Positions 8,061-16,711 are shown, counted from the first letter of the stretch. The stretch: 31,798 nt of DNA from JAVVFH01 sp032250585 (GCA_032250585.1 JAVVFH010000011.1:1-31798); one strand, 5' to 3'. The notes: generated by a model from the sequence alone, not told the origin. Program-made: numbers and translations.

Positions 8061-8711
8061 TCAGAGTTCGTCTACGGGAGAAGGGGGCCCGGACAGCAGG
8101 CACTCCACCTCGGCAAGATTGGCGCGGGGCTGCGGTTTACCGTCTACCGGGCTAGGCGGTGCCTGTCTGAGGTTCACGGCGTCGAACACCATCAGTTCGA
8201 CCATGACGGTGTCCTCGAAATCGAAAACGATCAGGGGCATTGTGCGGTAGCTGCCGTCGAACCAGCGGATCTTGCGTTGTTCCTGCTTGAAGGTGATGCT
8301 CTTTTCAAGGAAGTAGAGAACGAGTTGATCGGGCGAATCGCAGAACACGTGCAGCGAGATTCGCGAATGCGGGTCGGCCGTTCCGTCGAGTACGGGTCCC
8401 ACCAGCCTGGGCCTGAATTCCTCCAGGGCCTGCATGACCGTCGCGGCTGAGGCGCGCAAGCGGTCCAGATTCTCAAGGTGAGCCGCGCCGCCGTAGAGCA
8501 GTAAATAACTTTGCAGGGCGTCCTTCACCTCGATATTGCTCGGCAGTGCTACGCGGTCGCTGACACCGATCCGCTGAGCCGCTTTTTTCTTTGCAGCATG
8601 GTAATTGCGCTGGCCCTCGGTTGCCAGGATGCGCGCTGCTTCCGCGGTGATTTCCCGGCGGATTTGTTGCTGTCGGCGGACGGCTTTGGATGGTTGGTCA
8701 ATAGATTTCAT
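8061..8711 (-). CDS. Conserved-looking protein of unknown function, coupled to mrcA
   Basis: I do not recognise an established function for this 216-aa soluble protein. It has no signal peptide or membrane segment. The N-terminal third is basic and helical (RRQQQIRREITAEAARILA, then AAKKKAAQRIGVSD), followed by LPSNIEVKDALQSYLLLYGG. The second half contains RPRLVGPVLDGTADPHS and alternating hydrophobic strands (ISLHVFCDS, LIVFDFEDTVMVELMVF), ending in a proline-rich QAPPSPVDGKPQPRANL segment. The GPVLDGTA...D pattern resembles a nucleotidyltransferase-like fold, but that is only an impression. The ATG at 8711 overlaps the mrcA stop by 14 bp, so it is probably translated from the mrcA transcript. 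The frame runs on upstream, but that part is antisense-like coding inside mrcA. Confidence 0.85.
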   Translation of the reverse strand: MKSIDQPSKAVRRQQQIRREITAEAARILATEGQRNYHAAKKKAAQRIGVSDRVALPSNIEVKDALQSYLLLYGGAAHLENLDRLRASAATVMQALEEFRPRLVGPVLDGTADPHSRISLHVFCDSPDQLVLYFLEKSITFKQEQRKIRWFDGSYRTMPLIVFDFEDTVMVELMVFDAVNLRQAPPSPVDGKPQPRANLAEVECLLSGPPSPVDEL

Positions 8712-11190
8712 ACGGGTTTTCCTCTGTCTCATCACCCTTGTCGTCTCCCGTCTTCGGGTCGTTCTTCGGAGGTAATCGACCCGTCTGGAATATTTCCATG
8801 ATGGCATCGGCGTCATCAAGTCTTGCAAGCAAACCCGTCTGTGGGTCGATGCGAGCCTGGGCGAGCCCCTCTGGCATGGCCGGCGGACGATCGGGGACGC
8901 CCTCCAGCGCCGCACCCATGTACTCGATCCAGACCGGCAGGGCGGCCCGCCCGCCCAACTCGCGACGGCCCAGCGGTTCGTGGTTGTCGAAGCCCACCCA
9001 GACAGTGGTCGCCAAAGCATCGTTGTAGCCGGAGAACCAGGCATCACGCTGTTCGTTCGTGGTGCCGGTTTTACCAGCCAGGTCGTTGCGGCCGAGCTGC
9101 ATCGCGCGCACGCCGGTGCCCCGGCGGATCACGTCCATCATCATTGAGCGTACCAGGTAGGCGTTTTGTGCTGTGATCGCCTGCTCGGCGATCGGGCTGG
9201 CAAGTTCCGTCTGCAATGCGTCGCCAGCGGCCCCGCCGGCCGTTGTTACTTCGACGCCCCGGCCAGCGTCGATTTCGAGTGGCCTGAACTCGGGCCCGTC
9301 GGCTTGCACGGCCGGTTCGCTTTCAGGCCGAGGCGCTTCATCGCTGCAGTCATCGCAAATTCGCGAAGGAAGCCTGGCGTAAACCAGGCGTCCGCTGGCG
9401 TCGCTGATGGACTGAATGAAGCGGGGGCTTACCAGGTAGCCGCCGTTGGCGAACACGGCATATCCGCGGGCCATGGAGAGTGGGGTCAGCGACGCGGTGC
9501 CCAGGGCCATGGACAGGTTGGCAGGCAATTCCTCTCGTTCGAAACCAAATCGGCTGATGTAATCCCGTGCATATTCCACGCCGATTTCCCGCAGCAGCCG
9601 AATCGACACGAGGTTGCGCGAATTGACCATCGCCTCGCGCAAGCGCGTAGGGCCGTAGAATGTTTCGCTGAAATTCTCCGGTTTCCACGTTCGCTCCAGT
9701 TCGGAGTCCTCGAATACGATCGGCGCGTCGTTTACCTGTGTGGCGACGGTAAAGCCCTTTTCCAGTGCCGCCGAGTAGACGAAAGGCTTGAAACTGGATC
9801 CCGGCTGCCTGCGACTCTGGGTCACGCGATTGAACTTGCTGCGGGTAAAATCGTAACCGCCAACCAGTGCCTTGATGTCGCCGCTGTCTGGCTCGAGGGA
9901 GACGAGAGCGGCCTCGACTTCCGGTAACTGGCCGAGCTTCCAGCGGCCGTCGTCGTGCAGCCGTGCCCGTACCACATCACCCGGCACCATGACATCTGCG
10001 ACCGAACCGGGTTCGCTGCCCTTGCGGTCGCGGGAGAGAAACGGAGCCGCCCATCTCATGTCTTCAAGCAGCAAGGCGACCGTTTGCCCGCTGCGGAGGT
10101 AGACGAGTGCCATGTCATCGCCGGTTTCGATGACCAGGCCCGGCTCCAGTCCTGAAACAGGCTTGTACGGAGCGAGTGCTTCGCTCCAGTCATCCGTGCT
10201 GATCTTGTCAGCGAGGTCGATATGAGCTTCTGCTCCGCGGAAACCGTGCCGCCGATCGTATTCCTCGAGGCCGTTCGCAACGGCCTTTCTTGCAGCTGTC
10301 TGCAAGCGGCTGTCGATGGTCGTTTGGACCACGTAGCCTCCCGTGTACGCTTCGGGCCCGAGCAGTCGCAATGCCGTTACCCGTGCCATTTCTGCAACGT
10401 AGGCCGCGGGAACTTCGGCGACCGCGCCATGATAGAACGCGCGGTCTGGTTCCTTGACCGCCGTTGCGAACTGCTCAGCGTCGATGTAGCCCAATTCGAA
10501 CATCCGGCCGAGCACGTAATTCCGGCGCTCCAGCGCCCGTTCGGCCGAGGTAATGGGATTGATGCGGGATGGTGCCTTGGGCAAGGCGGCGATCATTGCC
10601 ATCTGTGCCAGAGTGAGATCCTGAGTTGGTTTTCCATAATAGACTTCGGCTGCGGCGCCCACCCCATAAGCCCGGTAGCCGAGAAAAATCTTGTTCAGAT
10701 AAAGTTCCAGGATCTGGCCTTTTTCGAGTTCCCGTTCTATTCGAAGCGCCAGAAAAATTTCCTTGATCTTGCGGGTGAACGTTTTTTCCGTCGTCAGGAA
10801 AAAATTACGTGCCAACTGCTGAGTTATGGTGCTGCCGCCAATGGTTTTTTCCCCGGTCAGCAGCAGCGACAGGGCGGCACGCGTAATTCCCTGGTAGTCG
10901 ACCCCGGGATGTTCGTAGAAGCGGGCATCTTCGCCGGCGATGAAAGCCTGTTTCAGGTGCAGCGGGATTTTCTCGACCGTGAGCGGGATGCGGCGCTTTT
11001 CACCAAAGACTCCGATCATTTTTCCATCCGCGCTCAAAACGCGCAGCGGAACCTGCAGCTGGACATCCCGTAAAGTCTCCACGTCCGGCAGGCTGGGTGC
11101 CAGCGCAAGGTAGGTTATACCGATGGCCGAAACGCCGAGCACGGCGAAAACCAGCGACGAAATAATCATCCAGCGAAACAGTTTCTTCAC
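8698..11190 (-). CDS. mrcA: Penicillin-binding protein 1A (bifunctional glycosyltransferase/transpeptidase)
   Basis: This inner-membrane class A PBP polymerises lipid II and cross-links peptidoglycan. It has 830 residues, with a membrane anchor near residues 8-31. The GT51 domain has catalytic E87 in GEDARFYEHPGVD and the TIGGSTITQQLARN motif. The transpeptidase domain has SSFK (S465, K468), SRN near 524-526 and KTGT (707-710). An OB-like insert lies between the domains. The linker at 610-670 is unusual, with a CDDC pair and acidic low complexity; the C-terminus is also acidic (DDKGDETEENPYEIY). The start is GTG at 11190, preceded by AGGTTGAG; an ATG at codon 8 would cut into the anchor. It faces away from pilM, as ponA does in Pseudomonas. 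Confidence 0.97.
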   Translation of the reverse strand: MKKLFRWMIISSLVFAVLGVSAIGITYLALAPSLPDVETLRDVQLQVPLRVLSADGKMIGVFGEKRRIPLTVEKIPLHLKQAFIAGEDARFYEHPGVDYQGITRAALSLLLTGEKTIGGSTITQQLARNFFLTTEKTFTRKIKEIFLALRIERELEKGQILELYLNKIFLGYRAYGVGAAAEVYYGKPTQDLTLAQMAMIAALPKAPSRINPITSAERALERRNYVLGRMFELGYIDAEQFATAVKEPDRAFYHGAVAEVPAAYVAEMARVTALRLLGPEAYTGGYVVQTTIDSRLQTAARKAVANGLEEYDRRHGFRGAEAHIDLADKISTDDWSEALAPYKPVSGLEPGLVIETGDDMALVYLRSGQTVALLLEDMRWAAPFLSRDRKGSEPGSVADVMVPGDVVRARLHDDGRWKLGQLPEVEAALVSLEPDSGDIKALVGGYDFTRSKFNRVTQSRRQPGSSFKPFVYSAALEKGFTVATQVNDAPIVFEDSELERTWKPENFSETFYGPTRLREAMVNSRNLVSIRLLREIGVEYARDYISRFGFEREELPANLSMALGTASLTPLSMARGYAVFANGGYLVSPRFIQSISDASGRLVYARLPSRICDDCSDEAPRPESEPAVQADGPEFRPLEIDAGRGVEVTTAGGAAGDALQTELASPIAEQAITAQNAYLVRSMMMDVIRRGTGVRAMQLGRNDLAGKTGTTNEQRDAWFSGYNDALATTVWVGFDNHEPLGRRELGGRAALPVWIEYMGAALEGVPDRPPAMPEGLAQARIDPQTGLLARLDDADAIMEIFQTGRLPPKNDPKTGDDKGDETEENPYEIY

Positions 11191-11220
11191 ACGCTCAACC
11201 TGTTGTGCTATTAATATTTC

Positions 11221-11238
11221 GGTGAAAAGGATTTCACC
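11221..11238. repeat. Short perfect inverted repeat upstream of mrcA
   Basis: GGTGAAA (11221-11227) and TTTCACC (11232-11238) are 7-bp arms around 4 nt, 31 bp upstream of the mrcA start. On the mrcA strand it lies just before the AT-rich AAATATTAATAG stretch that may hold the -10 box. It could be a repressor site or part of a leader hairpin. Confidence 0.45.
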
Positions 11239-11320
11239 TTAGCGAAAGTCGACCGCCACGGGTGGCAGAAGTTTAGATTACGGTATTGGACTGCAGGCAG
11301 GGAAGCGGCCATCTTTCATC

Positions 11321-11337
11321 GACGCGAGTCGTGCGTC
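11321..11337. repeat. Small inverted repeat in the mrcA-pilM gap
   Basis: GACGC (11321-11325) and GCGTC (11333-11337) surround 7 nt in the middle of the 322-bp gap between mrcA and pilM. The arms are short, so chance is possible. Apart from this, the 11221-11238 repeat and the pilM promoter, I see nothing in the gap; no open frame with a plausible start fills it. Confidence 0.25.
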
Positions 11338-11431
11338 AAACGATCGGTTTCCTGTGTGTGCTCCTTGGTCTGTAGCCAACTACTCTTGCGTTGTCGTGTG
11401 TCGATGGCTGAGAAAAAATGTTAAAACAATA

Positions 11432-11460
11432 TTGAGATAACTTTCAATATCTGTTAAAAA
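11432..11460 (+). promoter_or_regulatory. Candidate sigma70 promoter for pilMNOPQ
   Basis: TTGAGA (11432-11437, 5/6) and TAAAAA (11455-11460, 4/6) are exactly 17 bp apart in an AT-rich stretch. Transcription would start near 11467, giving a leader of about 45 nt before the pilM TTG. Confidence 0.6.
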
Positions 11461-11512
11461 TTGGTCTAAGAAGTTCCGGTAACCCATTGTCGAGCAAAGG
11501 ATTGAGGGCAAT

Positions 11513-12571
11513 TTGAAACTATTTGGCGCAAAATCACCGCCCGTGATGGGCTTGGATATCGGGTCTTCAAGCATACGCTTGTTGCAACTTTCCCGGCATG
11601 GAAACTCTTACCGGATCGATCATTTCGCGATCGAACCGCTGCCGCAAGGGGTTATCGTCGAGAAGTCGGTTCAGGACATCGAAGCGATCTCCGAGGCGAT
11701 ACAGTCTGCGGTGCGTAATTCCGGTTCGAGTTCCAAGTATTGTGCGGTCGCCGTTTCTGGCTCCGCCGTGTTCACCAAGACGATCAGTCTGCCGGCCAAC
11801 CTGGCCGAGGCGGACATCGAGAGTCAGGTTCAGATCGAAGCCAACCAGTACATACCCTACCCGCTGGACGAGATCAGTCTCGACTTCGAGGTTCTGGGGC
11901 CGTCGGCGCGCAACGCCGACATGGTGGACATTCTGCTGGCGGCCAGCAAGAACGAAAACGTGGAGAGCCGCCAGGATGCCCTGGACACCCTCGGCCTCAA
12001 GGCTAAAGTGGTGGATGTGGAGTCCTTCGCCATCGCCAACGCCTTCGAGTTGATTCGCGAACGGGAAGGCATCCGCAGCACGGAGACGGTCGCCATTTTC
12101 GACATCGGTCACGATCTCTCGACCTTGTTGATACTGCGCAACGGGCGTGTTGTATACACGCGCGATCACCCCTTCGGCGGCAAGCAACTGATCGAAGAGA
12201 TCATGCGTCGTTACGACATGACCGCTGAGCAAGCTGCTTTTTTCATGCGCGGCGAGCCTGGGCCGGAGAATTTCGAGGAAGAAGTCCTCGAGCCTTTCAT
12301 GCTCAATGTCGTTCACCAGATCAGCCGTGCGCTGCAGTTTTACAGTTCCAGTGCTGAATTTTCCAACATTCGTACGCTTTACCTCGCGGGCTCCATGGCG
12401 TCGATCAAGGGCCTGGCGGACGTTGTCGAGCAGGAACTTGGGATCAAGACGGGGGTGGCCGACCCGGTCGCCGGGCTGGAACTGGCGCCCTCGGTAGCCG
12501 TTGCCGCCCTGACCCGGAATGCCCCGAACCTGATGGTCGCTACGGGGTTGGCGTTGAGAGGGTTTGACTGA
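11513..12571 (+). CDS. pilM: Type IV pilus assembly protein PilM
   Basis: PilM is an actin-like cytoplasmic ATP-binding protein of the type IV pilus inner-membrane alignment complex, where it holds the N-terminal tail of PilN. The 352-aa product begins MKLFGAKSPPVMGLDIGSSS; the GLDIGSSSIRLLQL segment is the phosphate-1 motif of the actin fold. AIFDIGHDLSTLLILRNG is phosphate-2, and LYLAGSMASIKGLADVVEQ is the adenosine region. The start is a TTG at 11513. It is supported by GAGGG 6 nt upstream and by the conserved family N-terminus. It is first in pilMNOPQ and overlaps pilN by one base. Confidence 0.97.
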   Translation: MKLFGAKSPPVMGLDIGSSSIRLLQLSRHGNSYRIDHFAIEPLPQGVIVEKSVQDIEAISEAIQSAVRNSGSSSKYCAVAVSGSAVFTKTISLPANLAEADIESQVQIEANQYIPYPLDEISLDFEVLGPSARNADMVDILLAASKNENVESRQDALDTLGLKAKVVDVESFAIANAFELIREREGIRSTETVAIFDIGHDLSTLLILRNGRVVYTRDHPFGGKQLIEEIMRRYDMTAEQAAFFMRGEPGPENFEEEVLEPFMLNVVHQISRALQFYSSSAEFSNIRTLYLAGSMASIKGLADVVEQELGIKTGVADPVAGLELAPSVAVAALTRNAPNLMVATGLALRGFD

Positions 12572-13164
12572 TGGCCAGAATCAACCTCCTGCCATGGCGT
12601 GAGGAAGCGCGCAGGGAGCGTCAGCGTCAATTCATGTATTCCCTGATCGGCACGCTGGTGCTGGGCGCGATACTGGTGTTGATCGTCGGTTTGTTTTTCG
12701 ACCAGCGGGTCAGCATCCAGGAGGCGCGCAACCAGCGAATCCAGGTCGAAATCAACCGGCTCGAACAGCGCATCGCCCGTATCGCCGAACTGGAAGCGAC
12801 GCGCAACCGGCTGTTGTCGCGTAAGCAGATCATCGAATCGCTGCAGGCGAGCCGCTCACTGACCGTCGAATTGCTGGACAAACTGGCCAAGACGATTCCC
12901 GTCGGAATCACGCTGAGCAATGTGCGTCAGCAGGGCAGTAACATGACACTGCTCGGAACGAGTCAGTCGAATGCACGGGTTTCAGCGTACCTGCAAAGCC
13001 TCGAAGGAATGGATCTGTTCGTCGGGCCCGAACTTCAGTATGTCCGCGTTGCGGAGAACCCGCGGAACCGGACCGAAACCTATGAATTCTCGATCCAGGT
13101 GCGACTGGACAATTCGAAAGGCGAGGATCAGGAAACCGGTAACGAGCCGGCGGGGGCAGGCTGA
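12571..13164 (+). CDS. pilN: Type IV pilus assembly protein PilN
   Basis: PilN is a bitopic inner-membrane protein that connects cytoplasmic PilM with periplasmic PilO. The 197-aa sequence starts MARINLLPWREEARRER; the INLLPWR box (residues 4-10) is the known PilM-binding motif. One membrane helix covers about residues 22-44. A coiled-coil stretch follows (EINRLEQRIARIAELEATRNRL), then a ferredoxin-like periplasmic domain. The C-terminus is short and acidic to flexible (GEDQETGNEPAGAG). Start and stop overlap its neighbours by one base each (TGATG-type junctions), a sign of tight translational coupling. Confidence 0.97.
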   Translation: MARINLLPWREEARRERQRQFMYSLIGTLVLGAILVLIVGLFFDQRVSIQEARNQRIQVEINRLEQRIARIAELEATRNRLLSRKQIIESLQASRSLTVELLDKLAKTIPVGITLSNVRQQGSNMTLLGTSQSNARVSAYLQSLEGMDLFVGPELQYVRVAENPRNRTETYEFSIQVRLDNSKGEDQETGNEPAGAG

Positions 13165-13805
13165 TGCTCAACGAATTACGCGATCTCGACTACAACGACA
13201 TCGGCAGCGCGCCGCAGTCGGTCAGGTATGTCATTCTCGGTTTCCTGCTGGTCATCATATTGGCCATCGGCTATTTCCTTCTGATCAAGGCGAAAACCGA
13301 ACAGCTCGAGCTGGTTCAACGCAAGGAGGTCCAGCTTCGGGCTGAATTCGAGAACAAGCAGGCCAAGGCTGCCAACCTCGAAGCCTACGAAGCCCAGCTG
13401 GCCGAAATGCAGGAGCTGTTGGAAACGATGTTCCGGCAGCTGCCCAGCAAGACCGAAATGGACAAGCTGCTGGTGGATGTTTCACAGACGGCCCTGGGCG
13501 CGGGCATCGACGTGCAGCTGTTCCAGCCCAATGCCGAAACACACCATGATTTCTACGCGGAACGGCCGATTTCCGTCCGCATGCTCGGGGATTATCACCA
13601 GTTCGGTGAATTCGTCAGCGGTGTCGCATCGCTGCCGCGGGTTGTCATTTTGACCATGCACGACATCGCCCTGCGGCGCGCGAGCGATCGCGACGCCGGT
13701 GTCGGGGCCAATGACGGTCGCTTGATCCTTGAAGGCACCGTCAAGACCTACCGTTACATCGACGAGGAAGAGGCCGCGGAGCGGGCCCAGGTGAACGCGC
13801 CATGA
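13164..13805 (+). CDS. pilO: Type IV pilus assembly protein PilO
   Basis: PilO partners with PilN in a periplasmic heterodimer that sets the alignment of the pilus machine with the outer-membrane secretin. The 213-aa protein has one membrane helix at about residues 21-42 (VRYVILGFLLVIILAIGYF). A coiled coil with QLELVQRKEVQLRAEFENKQ follows, and then the PilO fold with MFRQLPSKTEMDKLLVDVSQ and the RMLGDYHQFGEFVSGVASLP segment. The extreme C-terminus is charged (DEEEAAERAQVNAP). It overlaps pilN by one base and pilP by four. Confidence 0.97.
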   Translation: MLNELRDLDYNDIGSAPQSVRYVILGFLLVIILAIGYFLLIKAKTEQLELVQRKEVQLRAEFENKQAKAANLEAYEAQLAEMQELLETMFRQLPSKTEMDKLLVDVSQTALGAGIDVQLFQPNAETHHDFYAERPISVRMLGDYHQFGEFVSGVASLPRVVILTMHDIALRRASDRDAGVGANDGRLILEGTVKTYRYIDEEEAAERAQVNAP

Positions 13806-14347
13806 TGATGAGCCCGAAGCAGATAATTCGCCGCACGCTGCTAGCCGCATTGCTGTTCTCGGTCGTGGCGGCGTGCACCGACAACAAGGACGACTTGAGC
13901 CGTTATATTGCCGAAGTCAAGGCGCGACCGGCTACGCCGATTCCATCGATACCGCCCGTGCGCACCTACACCCCGTACCGCTATGAAGGATTGTCAGGGC
14001 GCGACCCGTTCCGGCCGTCCACCAGCGAGGGCGTCGACTCAGTGGCCTCCGGCGGGGCCGGCAAGGGACCTCGGCCCGACCTTCAGCGTCCGCGTGAATA
14101 CCTCGAACGTTTCGAGCTCGATACGCTTGAGATGGTAGGGACGCTGGCCAAGGAATCTTCGGATTGGGCATTGATCCAGGATCCGGACGGTACAGTGCAC
14201 CGCGTCGCGGTCGGCAATTATTTGGGCAAGAACCACGGTAAGGTCCTGGCGATCAGAAACGATGAAGTTCGGTTGAGCGAGTTTATTGCCGATGGTGCCG
14301 GCGGTTGGCTTGTCAGGGAAGCCTCAATTGCTCTCGGCGAAAGCTAG
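13802..14347 (+). CDS. pilP: Type IV pilus lipoprotein PilP
   Basis: PilP is an inner-membrane lipoprotein that joins the PilN-PilO dimer to the secretin PilQ. The 181-aa precursor has a basic n-region, a hydrophobic stretch and a lipobox VAAC with Cys25 as the lipidation site. A proline-rich linker with RPATPIPSIPP and the conserved GRDPFRPS motif follows. The C-terminal beta domain contains LETLEMVGTL-like (LDTLEMVGTL) and HRVAVGNYLGKNHGKV segments, which define the family. Three tandem ATGs open the frame (13802, 13805, 13808); the exact start is not decided by the sequence. It overlaps pilO by 4 bp. Confidence 0.97.
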   Translation: MMMSPKQIIRRTLLAALLFSVVAACTDNKDDLSRYIAEVKARPATPIPSIPPVRTYTPYRYEGLSGRDPFRPSTSEGVDSVASGGAGKGPRPDLQRPREYLERFELDTLEMVGTLAKESSDWALIQDPDGTVHRVAVGNYLGKNHGKVLAIRNDEVRLSEFIADGAGGWLVREASIALGES

Positions 14348-14383
14348 AGCGGGCTCCAGCGATAAACCTTGAGAGGCAGTGCA

Positions 14384-16558
14384 ATGAGCAGCAACATGGA
14401 AAACGGATCAATTCAACCGCGAAACAGTGAAAGAGGGCGCGGCATGCGTAATTCAGGAAATGGATTTCTAATCGGACTGGGTCTGTTGCTGTCATTGATT
14501 CCAATGACGAGCGCACTCGCGCAGAGCACCGTTACCGGCATCGAGCACTCTCAGACCGCCAGCGGGGACATCAGGATATCGCTGGCGACCCGGGGTGAGG
14601 ATCCCGAGGTCAGTGTTTTCGCGACCGAAAGCCCGGCGCGCATCGTCCTCGATCTCGCGGATACCGATACCCAGGCCGGCGGTGATCCCGTCCGGGTGGG
14701 TATGGGGCCCGTGCAGCAATATTCCATCGTCGGTGCTGGTGGGCGAGCGCGCCTGATGGTCGACCTTGCGAATCCTGCGGCCTACGATTACGCCATGGAA
14801 AATGGCCGGGTCGTTCTCACGATTGCTGGTGGTGGCTCGACCCCGACCCGCCAGCGCACTCCCGCCGCCAATAGCAGTGAATATATCGTCACGGGGGTGG
14901 ATTTTCGTCGTGGCGAAGACGGGCAGGCGCAAGTTATCGTAAGCATGAATAAACCAGGCGCGAGCATTTCTGTCCAGGAGGATACTGATTCGCTGAGCCT
15001 CGACATATTCAATGCGACCTTGCCGGAATCGCTGGATCAGCGTCTTGACGTGATGGATTTCGCAACGCCCGTAAAGCTCATTGACACGATGGGCGTAAAC
15101 ACCGGCGTTCGCGTAACGATGAGCACCCGCGGCCTCTTCGAACACATGGCCTACGAATCGGGTGATAAGGTCGTGGTCGAGGTAAGCGGCGCGTCGCCAG
15201 CGGTGCAGGCGGCCGAGGAAATGCAGATAAAGTTCTTCGAGGAAAAAACCTACGAGGGAACCAAGGTTACCTTCAACTTCCAAGACATCCCGGTGCGCTC
15301 GGTTCTGCAGCTCATCGCGGACGTTTCCAACCTCAACATCGTGGTCGCGGACAGCGTGGGCGGCAATCTGACGCTCAGGCTGACGAATGTGCCCTGGGAC
15401 CAGGCGCTCGACATCATCATGGATGCGCGCAATCTCGACATGCGGAAAAACGGCAACGTGATCTGGATCGGGCCGACCGCCGAGATCGCGGCGCGTGAAC
15501 AGCAATTGCTGCAGGCGCAGATGGATCGGCGAATTCTGGAACCGCTGCAAACGGTTTTGATCCCGATAAGCTACGCCAAGGCCGAAGACCTGATGCTGCT
15601 GATTCAGGAGTCAACCAATACGGTAGACACCGAGTACGGGCTGTTGTCACAGCGTGGCTCGGTGACCATCGACGAACGGACCAATACCCTGCTGGTCACG
15701 GACACTGCGGACAAGATCCTCGAGATCCGTGCCTTGGTGACAGAGCTGGATTTCGCAGTCCGGCAGGTCCAGATCGAGTCACGCATCGTGATCGCCAATT
15801 CGGATTTTGCTCATGAGATCGGTGTGCGTTTCGGCCTGACTTATTTGCACGAGGGCAGCAACGTGGGCGTTATAGGAGCGGATGGTGCGGCCGTTGACAC
15901 GATCAATCCGCGCATCAATCCGCGTGATGATGGGCTGCTGGACATTCCGGCCTTCCCGAATCGGTACCAGGTGAATCTGCCGGCCACGAACACCAATGCC
16001 AGCACGATCGGCATGTCCTTTCTCACCGACGATCTGTTGCTTGACCTGGAGCTTTCAGCGCTCGAGGCCGAGGGTCAGGGCGAGGTCATTTCCACGCCGC
16101 GCGTCGTCACGGCCAACCAGGCGGAAGCGTTTATTCAGCAGGGCGTGGAGATCCCCTTCGAGAACTCGACCTCGTCCGGTGCGACGGCAGTGGAGTTCAA
16201 GGATGCGGTGCTTGAACTGCGCGTGACACCCCTGATTACGCCCGACAACCGCATTCAGATGGATCTCAGCGTCAAGCAGGACACGGTGGGTGAAGTGTTC
16301 CAGACCGCCCGTGGCGGATCGGTTCCATCGATTGATACGCGAGAGCTCGAAACCAAGGTGCTGGTCTCGAACGGTGACACCGTGGTACTGGGTGGCATCT
16401 TCCAGGACGAACGTTCTTCGCAGGAAGAGAAAGTGCCATGGCTGGGCGACATTCCCGGCGTCGGCGCGCTGTTCCGGCGCCGCGCAAACTCATCCCAGAA
16501 GCGTGAACTGCTGATTTTCGTCACGCCCAGTATCGTGGAAGACCGGCCGGTGCTCTAG
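14384..16558 (+). CDS. pilQ: Type IV pilus secretin PilQ
   Basis: PilQ forms the outer-membrane gate through which the pilus leaves the cell. The precursor has a Sec signal (FLIGLGLLLSLIPMTSALA, cleavage near SALA-Q). Two AMIN domains follow (about 50-150 and 170-270), which bind peptidoglycan. Next come an STN/N0 domain (VTFNFQDIPVRSVLQLIADV), an N1 domain, and the secretin core with VQIESRIV, VISTPRVVTANQAEAFIQQG and LLIFVTPSIVED. I chose the ATG at 14384, with GAGAGG 7 nt upstream; it gives 724 aa. An ATG at 14444, also with a good Shine-Dalgarno (GAGGG), would give a more ordinary signal peptide and may be the true start. A TTG at 14369 is less likely. Confidence 0.96.
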   Translation: MSSNMENGSIQPRNSERGRGMRNSGNGFLIGLGLLLSLIPMTSALAQSTVTGIEHSQTASGDIRISLATRGEDPEVSVFATESPARIVLDLADTDTQAGGDPVRVGMGPVQQYSIVGAGGRARLMVDLANPAAYDYAMENGRVVLTIAGGGSTPTRQRTPAANSSEYIVTGVDFRRGEDGQAQVIVSMNKPGASISVQEDTDSLSLDIFNATLPESLDQRLDVMDFATPVKLIDTMGVNTGVRVTMSTRGLFEHMAYESGDKVVVEVSGASPAVQAAEEMQIKFFEEKTYEGTKVTFNFQDIPVRSVLQLIADVSNLNIVVADSVGGNLTLRLTNVPWDQALDIIMDARNLDMRKNGNVIWIGPTAEIAAREQQLLQAQMDRRILEPLQTVLIPISYAKAEDLMLLIQESTNTVDTEYGLLSQRGSVTIDERTNTLLVTDTADKILEIRALVTELDFAVRQVQIESRIVIANSDFAHEIGVRFGLTYLHEGSNVGVIGADGAAVDTINPRINPRDDGLLDIPAFPNRYQVNLPATNTNASTIGMSFLTDDLLLDLELSALEAEGQGEVISTPRVVTANQAEAFIQQGVEIPFENSTSSGATAVEFKDAVLELRVTPLITPDNRIQMDLSVKQDTVGEVFQTARGGSVPSIDTRELETKVLVSNGDTVVLGGIFQDERSSQEEKVPWLGDIPGVGALFRRRANSSQKRELLIFVTPSIVEDRPVL

Positions 16559-16596
16559 CAGCCTGTCCGACAGGACACTAGTACGTAAAACGCTTT

Positions 16597-16627
16597 GCAA
16601 ACGCCCGGGCATAGCCCGGGCGTTTGC
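16597..16627. terminator. Strong hairpin closing the pil operon
   Basis: GCAAACGCCCGGGC (16597-16610) and GCCCGGGCGTTTGC (16614-16627) are 14-bp perfect arms around a 3-nt loop, 39 bp after pilQ. The following T-tract is poor (CTTAG), so it may act as a stabilising 3' hairpin or a weak terminator. A smaller palindrome (CCTGTC-C-GACAGG, 16562-16574) lies just before it. Confidence 0.8.
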
Positions 16628-16711
16628 CTTAGCCTGACCACTGCGGTTCAGCCCACGTAAAAACAGTGTCATGCTTTGCTTTGTCCATTACTGGAAGCTT
16701 TTCGAAAAACG

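Noticed and set aside
14492..15550. Minus-strand open frame of 352 codons
   Set aside because: It is antisense to pilQ, with a composition typical of a mirror frame (rich in His, Arg and Asp) and no ribosome-binding site that fits an independent gene.
6581..16579. Shared 11-mer AGTGTCCTGTC (6581-6591) and its reverse complement (16569-16579)
   Set aside because: Both are intergenic, which suggested remnants of a mobile element, but the similarity stops at 11 bp and there are no flanking duplications or transposase remains.
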